DNA from: Flavobacteriaceae bacterium
Lineage (GTDB): Bacteria; Bacteroidota; Bacteroidia; Flavobacteriales; Flavobacteriaceae
Length of the DNA stretch: 64,000 bases
Assembly: GCA_004762155.1 (NCBI GenBank)
Contig: SIHP01000001.1
Location: forward strand, 1 to 64,000
Reading direction: 5' to 3'
A program made the position numbers and the translations under genes. The notes under the pieces were generated by a model. That model worked only from the letters and a program-made list of their open reading frames with translations. It was not told where the DNA came from and did no database searches. Shown here piece by piece: positions 53,546 through 63,046 of the stretch. How positions within the stretch are numbered: position 1 is the first letter of the stretch; the number at the start of each line of letters is the position of its first letter.

Positions 53546-55165
53546 TTAAGAATACATTTTATCTCTTAACTCTTTTATTTTTGGATCATTTAAATAATCA
53601 TCAAAAGTAGAATATTTATCTATAACACCTTTTGGTGTAATTTCAATAATTCTATTTGCTACAGTTTGTGCAAACTCGTGATCATGTGTAGAAAACAATA
53701 CTGTTCCTTTGAAATTAATTAACGAATTATTTAAAGATTGAATTGACTCTAAATCTAAGTGATTTGTAGGTTCATCTAATAAAACCACATTAGCTCTTGT
53801 CATCATCATTCTTGATAACATACAACGTACTTTTTCTCCTCCAGATAATACATTACTACTTTTTAAAGCTTCTTCTCCAGAAAAAATCATCTTTCCTAAA
53901 AATCCACGTAAAAAGACTTCTTCACGTTCTTCTTCTGTTTGAGCATATTGGCGTAACCAATCTACTAAGTTTAACTCTCCATTTTGAAAAAACGATGAAT
54001 TATCTGAAGGCAAATATGATTGAGTTGTAGTAACACCCCAACTATATTTTCCTTGTTCTGCATCTTCATTTCCAGAAATAATTTGATAAAATGCAGAAAC
54101 TGCTTTAGAGTTTTTTGAAATTATAGCAACTTTATCTCCTTTATTTAAATTAATATCAACTTTAGCAAATAATGTTTCTCCTTCAAAAGATTTGCTTAAT
54201 CCTTCTATATTTAAAATTTGATCTCCAGCTTCTCTATCTCTATCAAAAATAATAGCAGGATAACGACGACTCGAAGGCTTAATTTCATCAACATTTAATT
54301 TCTCAATCATCTTCTTACGAGAAGTTGCTTGTTTAGATTTAGCCATGTTTGCAGAGAAACGACGAATAAATTCTTCTAATTCCTTCTTTTTATCTTCTGC
54401 TTTTTTGTTCTGCTGTGCTCTTTGTTTTGATGCTAATTGACTAGATTCATACCAAAATGTATAATTACCAGAATAATGGTTAATCTTATTATAATCAATA
54501 TCTGAAATGTGAGTACAAACTGAATCTAAAAAGTGACGGTCATGCGATACCACAATTACTGTATTATCATAATTTGCTAAGAAATTCTCTAACCAAGCAA
54601 TCGTTTCAAAATCTAAATCATTGGTAGGCTCATCCATTATTAATACATCAGGATTACCAAACAAACATTGTGCTAATAATACACGTACTTTTTTCTTTGG
54701 GTCTAAATCTGCCAATAATGTATAATGATCTTCATCTTTTATACCTAAGTTTGACAATAAAGTAGCTGCAGCTGCATCAGCATTCCAACCGTCCATTTCT
54801 TCAAAGGTAACTTGTAACTCACCTATTTTTTCGGCATTTTCATCTGTATAATCTGCATATAAAGCATCTATTTCACTTTTTATTTTATGTAACTCTTTAT
54901 TCCCCATTAAAACGGTTTCTAAAGTAGTATACTCATCAAAAGCATAATGATCTTGTGTTAAAACCGACATTCTTTTTCCAGGCTCTAAATTTACATGACC
55001 AGAAGTTGGTTCCATTACACCAGATAATATTTTTAAGAAAGTAGATTTACCAGCTCCATTTGCTCCAATAATTCCATAACAATTACCTTGTACGAACTTG
55101 GTATTTACTTCATCAAATAAAACACGCTTTCCAAACTGAACAGATAAATTAGATACTGATAACAT
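53546..55165 (-). CDS. ABC-F family ATPase, YbiT type
   Basis: A 539-residue protein with two ABC domains and no membrane segments. The start at 55165 (MLSVSNLSVQFGKRVLF) matches the family; the open frame extends 66 nt upstream without similarity. Walker A IIGANGAGKST and ISKNSKAVSAF (degenerate in the second domain), signatures LDPKKKVRVLLAQ and LSGGEKVRCML, Walker B VLIMDEPTNDL and VVLLDEPTNHL. The linker is lysine-rich. ABC-F proteins act on stalled ribosomes. The second Walker A lacks the usual GKS/T, which is noteworthy. Confidence 0.92.
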   Translation of the reverse strand: MLSVSNLSVQFGKRVLFDEVNTKFVQGNCYGIIGANGAGKSTFLKILSGVMEPTSGHVNLEPGKRMSVLTQDHYAFDEYTTLETVLMGNKELHKIKSEIDALYADYTDENAEKIGELQVTFEEMDGWNADAAAATLLSNLGIKDEDHYTLLADLDPKKKVRVLLAQCLFGNPDVLIMDEPTNDLDFETIAWLENFLANYDNTVIVVSHDRHFLDSVCTHISDIDYNKINHYSGNYTFWYESSQLASKQRAQQNKKAEDKKKELEEFIRRFSANMAKSKQATSRKKMIEKLNVDEIKPSSRRYPAIIFDRDREAGDQILNIEGLSKSFEGETLFAKVDINLNKGDKVAIISKNSKAVSAFYQIISGNEDAEQGKYSWGVTTTQSYLPSDNSSFFQNGELNLVDWLRQYAQTEEEREEVFLRGFLGKMIFSGEEALKSSNVLSGGEKVRCMLSRMMMTRANVVLLDEPTNHLDLESIQSLNNSLINFKGTVLFSTHDHEFAQTVANRIIEITPKGVIDKYSTFDDYLNDPKIKELRDKMYS

Positions 55166-55343
55166 TTTTTGTTTTTTAAATTTCCGTGCAAAAATATAAA
55201 ATCTCTTTTTTTTACAACTATTTGTAATCAATTATTTACATTAATAAAAAATTAAAGAATACTTTAATTTCTTTTAACATCTAATTAACAAGCTAACTTG
55301 TTTCATCTTTCTATTTTTGAAGACTTAGTTTAGTGTAAATAAT

Positions 55344-56684
55344 ATGAGTAAATATTTAGTTCCTTTTTTGTTCCTTGTACTTGCTAGTTGTAGCAGTACT
55401 AAAGAAGATAAGTATACTTATTTTGGTGGTAAGATTATCAATCCAAAATCTAAATACGTTGTCTTATATAAGAATGAAAGCATTATTGATTCTATAAAAA
55501 TCAATAAAAATAATACTTTTATGAGTAAACTAGAAAATATAAAAGCTGGTTTATATTATTTTAAACATGGTGTAGAACACCAATATGTATATTTAGAACC
55601 AAAAGACAGTTTGCTTTTACGCTTAAACACATGGGATTTTGACGAATCTTTAGTTTTTACAGGTAACAATGCTGATAGAAACAATGTTCTAATTGAAACA
55701 TTTATTCAAAATGAAATTGATAATAAAAAATTCTATGGATTTTATGGTTTGAGTGCTCCTGATTTTAAGTTGAAAATAGATTCAGTAAAAAATCAAAAAT
55801 TAAGTTTTTTAGAAGATTATAAGATTAATAATAAAGAAACATCAGAAAAGTTTTTAAACATTCTAAAATTAGCTTTAACCTATCCTTTAAAAACTAGGGT
55901 AGAAAACTTTAATATCGATAATTATACCAAAGTAATTCCTGAAGTTTTAGATAGTACTTTTTTATCTCACAGAAAAAACACATGTATTAATAAAGACAGT
56001 TTAATGTTCTATACTCCGTATAGAAATTATGTTTATGCTAACTTACATAGTACTGTTTATGAGAAAAACATTAAAAGAGAAAGTATTGATTTTACTCCTT
56101 TATTGCTTAACAACATAAATAAGAAAATTACTGATACCACTCAAAAAAACAGATTATTAAGACATATAACTATTCGTCATTTTTATAATAATTCTTCTGC
56201 TAATGTTAATCAAAAAGCATTTAATACATTCTTTGAACTATCTACAAACGAAAAAGATAAAAAGAGACTTGCTTCACTTTTAAAGGATATATCCTATTTA
56301 AAAGATGAACAAAAATCACCTTCTTTTACTGTTTTAAAACCTGATAATAGTATTGAGCCAATAGATCAAGTAATTGGAAATAAAAAAACAGTACTCTATT
56401 TTACAGGAAAAAGACATTCAAATGACTGGTTAATTTCTAGATTAAAATACTTAGTTAATAAAAACCCAGAGGTTAATTTTTTAATTATTAACACTAATAA
56501 TAAAGGATACATAAATAATATTGATATTGACATTCAATGTTCTTTAAATGAAAAAAGTGAAGCTCATAAATTTTTAACTAGTAAATATCCAAGAGTTATT
56601 TTAATTAATGAAAAAGGAGTAATTAAGAACAGCTATGGTGCTTTATCTTCAGATAAAATTGAAAAACAAATTGCCAGTTTATAA
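55344..56684 (+). CDS. TlpA-like thioredoxin-fold lipoprotein without CxxC
   Basis: A 446-residue lipoprotein (lipobox VLASC). The N-terminal about 100 residues are DUF4369-like (GGKIINPKSKYVVLYKNESI), followed by a helical middle and a C-terminal thioredoxin-like domain (SPSFTVLKPDNSIEPIDQVI, then KTVLYFTGKRHSNDWLISRL, then PRVILINEKGVIKNSYG). The position of the CxxC active site holds GKRHSNDW, so oxidoreductase activity is unlikely. A -7-like TATTTTTG lies 24 nt upstream, with no -33 at standard distance. Confidence 0.8.
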   Translation: MSKYLVPFLFLVLASCSSTKEDKYTYFGGKIINPKSKYVVLYKNESIIDSIKINKNNTFMSKLENIKAGLYYFKHGVEHQYVYLEPKDSLLLRLNTWDFDESLVFTGNNADRNNVLIETFIQNEIDNKKFYGFYGLSAPDFKLKIDSVKNQKLSFLEDYKINNKETSEKFLNILKLALTYPLKTRVENFNIDNYTKVIPEVLDSTFLSHRKNTCINKDSLMFYTPYRNYVYANLHSTVYEKNIKRESIDFTPLLLNNINKKITDTTQKNRLLRHITIRHFYNNSSANVNQKAFNTFFELSTNEKDKKRLASLLKDISYLKDEQKSPSFTVLKPDNSIEPIDQVIGNKKTVLYFTGKRHSNDWLISRLKYLVNKNPEVNFLIINTNNKGYINNIDIDIQCSLNEKSEAHKFLTSKYPRVILINEKGVIKNSYGALSSDKIEKQIASL

Positions 56685-56723
56685 AAAAACTTATATTTTA
56701 GCTAATTATACTTTTATTTAACG

Positions 56724-56731
56724 TACTTTTG
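56724..56731 (+). promoter_or_regulatory. -7 promoter element of the helicase gene
   Basis: TACTTTTG, followed by C, matches TAnnTTTG. Transcription would start near 56738 and give a leader of about 90 nt. Confidence 0.6.
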
Positions 56732-56783
56732 CGCCGTCCAAAAACTTACAATACATTTAGTAAGTACAATTTAATTAATATTA

Positions 56784-56825
56784 GAATTCGCGGGTGGGCA
56801 TCTGTGAATTCCTTAAAAATCACAG
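56784..56825 (+). promoter_or_regulatory. Leader with two mutually exclusive hairpins
   Basis: GAATTC at 56784-56789 can pair with GAATTC at 56806-56811, around the GC-rich CGGGTGGGCA. Alternatively CTGTGA at 56802-56807 can pair with TCACAG at 56820-56825, directly before the ATG at 56827. The two pairings share bases and cannot form together. Confidence 0.45.
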
Positions 56826-56826
56826 T

Positions 56827-58665
56827 ATGTCAACATTTTTAGACTTAGGCTTGCAAGAGCCTATAAACCGTGCGTTAACTGATTTAGGTTATGAAAAACC
56901 AACAGTTATACAAGAAAAAGCAATTCCACAAATAATTTCTTCAACAGCAGATTTAAAAGCATTTGCACAAACAGGAACTGGAAAAACAGCTGCTTTTAGC
57001 TTACCTATTTTAGAACAAATAGATCAAACCAATACTAATGTACAAGCCATTATATTATCACCAACGCGTGAATTAGCTGTACAGATTGGAAAAAATATAG
57101 AACAATTTTCTAAATATATGCCAAACCTTAAAACTACTACAGTTTATGGTGGATCTAATATAGACGAGCAAATTAGAAAATTAAAAAGAGGAGTACAAAT
57201 TGTAGTAGGTACACCAGGTAGAACAGTAGATTTAATTAACCGTAGAGCCTTAAGATTAGGTAATGTACAATGGTTAGTTTTAGATGAAGCTGATGAAATG
57301 CTTAATATGGGATTTAAAGACGATTTAGATAAAGTCTTAAGTGCTACACCTGAAACTAAACAAACGTTATTATTTTCTGCAACATTCCCTAGAGAAGTAG
57401 AAGCTATTGCTAGAAACTACATGGATTCTCCTGTTGAAATTACTTCAGGTGAAAAAAATTCAGGATCAGACAATGTAACACATCAACAATACATAGTAAC
57501 GGAAAGAACTCGTTACCCTGCATTGAGAAGAATTGCTGATGCTAATCCTGAAATTTATGCTATTGTTTTTTGTAGAACGCGTAGAGAAACACAACAAGTT
57601 GCCGATAATTTAATTAGAGACGGTTATAGTGCCGATTCTTTACATGGTGATTTATCACAAGGACAGCGTGATAGTGTTATGGAAAAGTTCCGTAAAAAAA
57701 CAATACAAATTTTAGTAGCTACAGATGTTGCTGCAAGAGGTATTGATGTTAATGATTTAACACACGTTATAAACCATAAATTACCAGATCAGGTTGAAAA
57801 TTATAATCACCGTAGTGGTCGTACTGGTCGTGCAGGTAGTAAAGGAATTTCTATTGCTTTAATTTCTAAAAAAGAACAAGGTCGTATTCGTTCTATAGAA
57901 AGAATTATTAAAAAGAAGTTCATTCAATCAACTGTTCCTACCGGAAAAGAAATTTGTGAAAAACAAATCTTTACTATTATAGATAAAGTACATAATACTG
58001 AAGTAAATACTAGTGAAATAGAATCTTTCTTACCTGCTGTTTATGAAAAATTAGCAGACTTAACTAGAGAAGAATTAATTCAAAAATTTGTTTCTAAAGA
58101 ATTCAATACATTCTTATCATATTATCAAAATGCTCAAGATTTAAACGATGTTTCTTCTAGAGACAATGAAAGATCTAGAGGTGGTAGAGATAGAGATGAA
58201 AATATGACTCGTTTCTTTATTAACTTAGGGAGAAAAGACAGTCTTAACCCTGCAAAATTAATTGGTTTAATTAACGACCAGAAGATCGCTGATAAAGTAG
58301 AGATTGGAGCTATAGATATTTTAGATACTTTTTCTTTCTTTGAAATTGACAAGAATTTTAAAGAAGCGACTTTAGATGCATTCAAAAACAACGAGCCAGA
58401 ATTTGACGGTCGTTTTGTTAACATAGAAATTACTAAGTCTGATAGAGGTGGCGGTGGCCGTGGAGGACGTCGTCAAGGAGGTAAAAAATCTTTTGGTAAC
58501 AAAAATGGTGGCGGATACGGAAGAAGAAGGTCTGAAAGTTCTTCTGGAGATTCTAGAAGATCTAGTAATCGTTCATCAGAAAGATCTTCTGAAAGATCAT
58601 CAGAAAGAAGAAGTTCTTCTGATAGAAACTCAGGTGGATTCGGTAGAAGGCGTAGAGAGAGATAA
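56827..58665 (+). CDS. DEAD-box RNA helicase (DeaD/CsdA type)
   Basis: A 612-residue helicase. I start at the ATG at 56827 (MSTFLDLGLQEPI) and not at an upstream GTG. Motifs in order: Q motif PTVIQEKAIPQ, Walker A AQTGTGKT, PTRELA, VLDEADEML, FSATFP, ATDVAARGIDV and HRSGRTGRAG. A DbpA-type RNA-binding domain follows at about 465-545 (MTRFFINLGRKDSLNPAKLI), then a disordered RGG and Ser-Arg-rich tail with repeated SSER units. These enzymes unwind structured RNA in the cold and in ribosome assembly. Confidence 0.93.
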   Translation: MSTFLDLGLQEPINRALTDLGYEKPTVIQEKAIPQIISSTADLKAFAQTGTGKTAAFSLPILEQIDQTNTNVQAIILSPTRELAVQIGKNIEQFSKYMPNLKTTTVYGGSNIDEQIRKLKRGVQIVVGTPGRTVDLINRRALRLGNVQWLVLDEADEMLNMGFKDDLDKVLSATPETKQTLLFSATFPREVEAIARNYMDSPVEITSGEKNSGSDNVTHQQYIVTERTRYPALRRIADANPEIYAIVFCRTRRETQQVADNLIRDGYSADSLHGDLSQGQRDSVMEKFRKKTIQILVATDVAARGIDVNDLTHVINHKLPDQVENYNHRSGRTGRAGSKGISIALISKKEQGRIRSIERIIKKKFIQSTVPTGKEICEKQIFTIIDKVHNTEVNTSEIESFLPAVYEKLADLTREELIQKFVSKEFNTFLSYYQNAQDLNDVSSRDNERSRGGRDRDENMTRFFINLGRKDSLNPAKLIGLINDQKIADKVEIGAIDILDTFSFFEIDKNFKEATLDAFKNNEPEFDGRFVNIEITKSDRGGGGRGGRRQGGKKSFGNKNGGGYGRRRSESSSGDSRRSSNRSSERSSERSSERRSSSDRNSGGFGRRRRER

Positions 58666-58687
58666 TCTATATATAAAATAACAATAA

Positions 58688-58719
58688 CTAAGAGTTCGAT
58701 ATTAATCGAACTCTTTTTT
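58688..58719 (+). terminator. Intrinsic terminator
   Basis: The stem AAGAGTTCGAT/ATCGAACTCTT followed by a T-run, after the helicase gene. Confidence 0.9.
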
Positions 58720-58924
58720 GTTTTAAATTATTTTAAAACAAAACGGTAAATAATCTGTTTTATAAAACTATGTTATTTTATAGGTAGTAAACTATTTGTA
58801 AAATTGTGTTTAGTTCTTTTGTTCTTATAATAATTTTCATATTGGTAAATTCTATCACATACATAATATTATATTAAAGAGTAAAGGTTAAAAGAACATC
58901 ATAAAAAACATAAATTAATATATT

Positions 58925-59410
58925 ATGAGGAAAATTGATTCATTATTAAATCAATATGCTGAAAGTCATCAAACTAAATTTAACAAAGCAGTTCATTATT
59001 TTTGTGTCCCTGCAATTTTTTTTAGTTTAATAGGTTTAATATCTATGATTCCAACTGGAAACATATTAACAAATATAGTACCTAGTTATTTAGCTCCATT
59101 CATGCATTTTGGAACATTATTTATAATAGTTGGATCATTATACTATTTAAAATTATCATTACCATTATTTTTTGGGATGCTTATTTTTTCTATATTGGTA
59201 CTAGCTGGTATTTATCAAATACAAGTTTCTAATATAATACCATTTTGGATTGTTATGGTGGGAATATTCGTATTAGCTTGGATTATTCAACTTATAGGTC
59301 ATAAACATGAAGGTAAAAAGCCTTCTTTTATTAAAGATCTTCAATTTTTAATGGTTGGACCAGCTTGGACAATAAGTCATATTTTTGAAGCACTTAAAAT
59401 AAAATATTAA
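58925..59410 (+). CDS. Mpo1-like (DUF962) membrane protein
   Basis: A 161-residue protein with four transmembrane helices. The start IDSLLNQYAESHQTKFNKAV then HYFCVPAIFF and the C-terminal GHKHEGKKPSFIKDLQFLMV then GPAW are the DUF962 signature. The conserved His residues match the iron-binding residues of yeast Mpo1, a 2-hydroxy fatty acid dioxygenase, so lipid alpha-oxidation is possible. The stop codon abuts the start of the BASS transporter gene. Confidence 0.9.
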   Translation: MRKIDSLLNQYAESHQTKFNKAVHYFCVPAIFFSLIGLISMIPTGNILTNIVPSYLAPFMHFGTLFIIVGSLYYLKLSLPLFFGMLIFSILVLAGIYQIQVSNIIPFWIVMVGIFVLAWIIQLIGHKHEGKKPSFIKDLQFLMVGPAWTISHIFEALKIKY

Positions 59411-60268
59411 ATGGATAAAACAACAACTATAATTATTGGTATTGCTTTAATTTTAATAATGTTAGGAATGGGATTATCATTAATTCCAGATAACTTTAGA
59501 AACGTTTTAAAACAACCAAAAGCAGTAGTTGTTGGCTTAATTAATCAATTAATACTATTACCTATTATAGGTTTTAGTATTATCTTTTTATTTCCAATGC
59601 AACCAGAAATTGCTGTTGGGTTTATGATTCTTTCAGCATGCCCTGGAGGGGCTGTTTCTAATTTAATTTGTTATTTAGCTAAAGCAGATTTAGCCTTGTC
59701 AGTTTCTCTAACCGCCATTAGTAGCATTTTTTCCGTATTCACGATACCAATCATTATTAATTTCTCTTTATCCTACTTTATAAAGGAAGAAAATACTATC
59801 AAATTAAGCTTACTAGAAACGTTAGGCCAAATTGCTGTTGTTATTATTATTCCAATTATTTTAGGAATGCTGATTAGATACTACAAACCTATATTTGCTT
59901 TAAAAACGGAAAAACTTGTTCGTACAGTCTCTACAATTGTTTTATTATCCATAATTCTAGGTGTCCTTTTTAAAGAGAGATACAATTTATTAAACTATTT
60001 ACAACAAGCTGGTATAAGTACTTTCTTATTAAATATTAGTACTGCTTTAATAGGTTTTATTTCTGCTAAACTTATAAAACTTAAAACTCCACAGGCTTTA
60101 TCAATCTCAATTGAGTCAGGAATTCAAAATTCTGCACTAGCAATAACAATTGCTATAGTACTATTAAATAACACAAAATTTGCTGTAGCTGCTTCTATAT
60201 ATACATTATCTATGTACATAACTGGGGGTATAATTATATTTTTAGCACATAAATATATTAAGAATTAA
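59411..60268 (+). CDS. Bile acid:sodium symporter (BASS) family transporter
   Basis: A 285-residue protein with about nine helices. GFMILSACPGGAVSNLICYL and the C-terminal ESGIQNSALAITIAIVLL are the two crossing-helix signatures with the conserved N/Q residues. Bacterial members carry diverse organic anions, so bile acids are not implied for a marine organism. It is translated directly after the Mpo1-like gene, without spacing, which suggests related roles. Confidence 0.92.
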   Translation: MDKTTTIIIGIALILIMLGMGLSLIPDNFRNVLKQPKAVVVGLINQLILLPIIGFSIIFLFPMQPEIAVGFMILSACPGGAVSNLICYLAKADLALSVSLTAISSIFSVFTIPIIINFSLSYFIKEENTIKLSLLETLGQIAVVIIIPIILGMLIRYYKPIFALKTEKLVRTVSTIVLLSIILGVLFKERYNLLNYLQQAGISTFLLNISTALIGFISAKLIKLKTPQALSISIESGIQNSALAITIAIVLLNNTKFAVAASIYTLSMYITGGIIIFLAHKYIKN

Positions 60269-60362
60269 TATATTCGTAAAACTCTACGCTACAAAGCTTT
60301 AAAATTAAAAACAAAGAAAGTTTTCAGTACTTTTACAGCATAAAATAATATTAAAAATTATT

Positions 60363-62852
60363 ATGACTGTTAACAAATTAACAATTCTCTTTTTATCCCT
60401 ATTATTTAGTATTTCTTTATTTTCACAAACAACTGTTAATAATGAAACTGAATTAAATACTGCTATTAGTAGTGCTACAGCGGGAACAACAATTACATTA
60501 GCAAATGGAACATGGAAAGATGTTTTTATATCTATTTCTGGAAAAAATGGTTCTTCAAGTGCACCTATAACAATTACTGCTGAAACAGCTGGATCTGTTT
60601 TAATGACAGGTAATTCTAGAGTATATATGAAAGGTTCATATATTACTGTTTCTGGTTTGGTTTTTCAAGATCCAGAAAACTTAGTTGCAGATACATCTGA
60701 AATAGAGCCTATATTTGAATTAAAAGAATGTAACAACTGTAAAGTTATAAATAATAAAATAGATAGTTACAATGGAACAGAAGCTCAGAAAGAGCTTAAG
60801 TTTAAATGGGTTCTTACGGATGGACAATACAATGAAATTGCTTATAATTCTTTTATAGGTAAATATGGTGTTGGTAGTATTATCAATGATAATAGAAATT
60901 CAACAGATGCTGATTATTTAAAAATACACCATAATTATTTTGCAGATAGAACGCCTATAAACGGTGTTAATGACGATAATGATCAAGATGCTATTCGTAT
61001 AGGGAATAGCTCTACCTCTTTAGATGATTCTTTTACGGAAGTTTACAGTAATTATTTTTATAATTTTTTCGGTGAAGTAGAAGTTATTTCAAACAAATCT
61101 GGTCAAAACAAATATTACAATAATACTTTTAGAAAGTATTCTGGTACTTTAACTTTAAGACATGGAGATAATTGTGAAGTTTATGATAACTTTTTCTTTG
61201 CAGAAAATAATACCTTTTCTGGAGGTGTTCGTGTAATTGGTGAAGGACATAAAGTTTATAACAATTATATAGAAGGTATTAATTCTTTAAAAGCATCTGG
61301 TTCTAGTTCAAATGCTACTGGTGGTATAAATGTTTCTAATGGTAGAGTTGATACTGCTTTAAATGGGTATTATCAAGTAAAAGATGCCACTATTATAAAT
61401 AATACTTTTGTAAATTGTGATTATGGTTTACGCATTGGTACTACTGTAAGTAGTGATTTAACTTTAGCTCCTGAAAATTTAATTGTTGCTAATAATATTA
61501 TGTTAAACTGTTCTACTAGTGCATTGGAAGAAGATACAGCTCCTACAGGAACTTCATCTTATGCCGGGAATATAACACAAAGTGGAAGTTGGGATTTAAC
61601 AAATAATGTTGATAACAACATAACTGTTACAGATAACTTATTAAGTGCTGGCGATGATTTTTATGAATTGACTTCAATGAGTGCAGCTGTTGATTCTGGA
61701 GTAGGTTCTTATTCTTTTTTAACTGCTGATATTTTAGGAGGAAATAGAGAAACTAGTTTTGATGCTGGTGCAGAAGAGTTTAATGCTGGAGGAGCAAATC
61801 TTCCATACAAAACAGAAGATGTTGGAGTAACTCTAGGTTTTGGTGCAGCAATTGTATCTGAGCCAACTTTAACAACAAATGTTAATACAATGGCTTTTGA
61901 AGAGGAAGCTAGTAATAATAGAACCTTTAGTATTATTGCTAACGTAGATTGGGAAATTACTGAAAATATTTCTTGGTTAGCAATAAATGAAACGTCTGGA
62001 TCTGGTGTATCACTAATTACTATTACTGTTGAAGAAAACACTACTGGTGTTGAAAGAACTGGAACTATTTTTATAAATGAAGTTAGCGGAGGAAATGATT
62101 TATCTACTTCTATAAATGTAACCCAATCCGATGGAAGTTTTACCGTTAATGATGCTGTTGAATTAACAACTACAGTTACAGCTGTTGGAACTCAAGTAAA
62201 TACTGATGGAAGTATAACTAACGGACCTGAAAACACAATTGATGATTTAACTGATACACGTTGGTCAGCTGATGCTTTAGATGGATCTGCGTATTTGACA
62301 TATGATTTAACCTGTGAGCGTATTTTAACTAAAGTTAGTATTTACTTTCATAAATCTACACAAAGAACAACAAAAGTATCTATAGCTACTTCTTCTGATG
62401 GAACAAATTTTACAGATTCATATACAGAAGTTTCTAGTACTTTATTAACTACTGAAGCATACCAAGACTTTGACTTAAGCTTAATTGAAGCTAGATATGT
62501 TAGAATATATGGATTTGGTAATAGTGAAGGAAGTGGTTGGAATAGTATTGAAGAAGTAAAAATCTATGGTAACCCTTCTTGTTCAGACGATAGTTTAAGT
62601 GTTGTAGATAATAATTTACAACGTAAAGGTATTAGTGTATACCCTATTCCAGTTACTGGAAACCAATTAACAATAGCTTCAAAAGATTTAACAATTAATA
62701 AAGTGATTGTTTACAATACTGTTGGTCAAAAAGTAATTACAACAGATGCAAAAAATACATATACTAAAAGTATAGATACAAATAATCTTGTTTCTGGTGT
62801 ATATTATTTAGTTTTAGAAGGAATTGGTATTTCTAAATTTATAGTTAAATAG
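60363..62852 (+). CDS. PL6-type alginate lyase with BACON, F5/8-type and T9SS sorting domains
   Basis: An 829-residue secreted protein. After a signal peptide ending LFS, residues about 24-480 form a polysaccharide lyase family 6 (chondroitinase B/alginate lyase) beta-helix: TITLANGTWKDVFISISGKN, then VIGEGHKVYNNYIEG. A BACON domain lies at about 500-590 and a coagulation factor 5/8 C-type carbohydrate-binding domain at about 597-736. Residues 745-829 are a T9SS type A sorting domain (ISVYPIPVTGNQLTI, ending FIVK). Alginate is the likeliest substrate. It lies upstream of an AraC regulator. Confidence 0.92.
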   Translation: MTVNKLTILFLSLLFSISLFSQTTVNNETELNTAISSATAGTTITLANGTWKDVFISISGKNGSSSAPITITAETAGSVLMTGNSRVYMKGSYITVSGLVFQDPENLVADTSEIEPIFELKECNNCKVINNKIDSYNGTEAQKELKFKWVLTDGQYNEIAYNSFIGKYGVGSIINDNRNSTDADYLKIHHNYFADRTPINGVNDDNDQDAIRIGNSSTSLDDSFTEVYSNYFYNFFGEVEVISNKSGQNKYYNNTFRKYSGTLTLRHGDNCEVYDNFFFAENNTFSGGVRVIGEGHKVYNNYIEGINSLKASGSSSNATGGINVSNGRVDTALNGYYQVKDATIINNTFVNCDYGLRIGTTVSSDLTLAPENLIVANNIMLNCSTSALEEDTAPTGTSSYAGNITQSGSWDLTNNVDNNITVTDNLLSAGDDFYELTSMSAAVDSGVGSYSFLTADILGGNRETSFDAGAEEFNAGGANLPYKTEDVGVTLGFGAAIVSEPTLTTNVNTMAFEEEASNNRTFSIIANVDWEITENISWLAINETSGSGVSLITITVEENTTGVERTGTIFINEVSGGNDLSTSINVTQSDGSFTVNDAVELTTTVTAVGTQVNTDGSITNGPENTIDDLTDTRWSADALDGSAYLTYDLTCERILTKVSIYFHKSTQRTTKVSIATSSDGTNFTDSYTEVSSTLLTTEAYQDFDLSLIEARYVRIYGFGNSEGSGWNSIEEVKIYGNPSCSDDSLSVVDNNLQRKGISVYPIPVTGNQLTIASKDLTINKVIVYNTVGQKVITTDAKNTYTKSIDTNNLVSGVYYLVLEGIGISKFIVK

Positions 62853-62875
62853 CCAAAAAACACATTATATAAAAT

Positions 62876-62909
62876 AAAAAAAGAACCTTAATTAGGTTCT
62901 TTTTTTTTT
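62876..62909 (+). terminator. Intrinsic terminator
   Basis: The stem AAAAGAACCTTA/TTAGGTTCTTTT (one mismatched position) with a long T-run follows the lyase gene. Confidence 0.9.
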
Positions 62910-62964
62910 GCCCTAAATTAAATATTTTTTGTTTATTTTTATTTTATTTAGACTAATTAAAAAT

Positions 62965-62972
62965 TATATTTG
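62965..62972 (+). promoter_or_regulatory. -7 element for the AraC-type regulator
   Basis: TATATTTG, followed by CATAAAT, fits TAnnTTTG exactly; the leader would be about 65-90 nt. No -33 TTG is found at the standard distance. Confidence 0.5.
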
Positions 62973-63046
62973 CATAAATAAATATGTCCCCCGACATTCA
63001 AACTAACTATTTTATGTTAAAAAAGTAATATTAAATTGCTTTTTAA

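Noticed and set aside
56794..56826. GTG start extending the helicase by 11 residues
   Set aside because: The extension falls in the foldable leader and adds residues not expected before the MSTFLDLGL family start.
61709..62041. A 110-codon minus-strand ORF inside the PL6 gene
   Set aside because: It lies opposite the linker and BACON domain of an intact secreted enzyme; its Ser/Val-rich composition is that of an antisense shadow.
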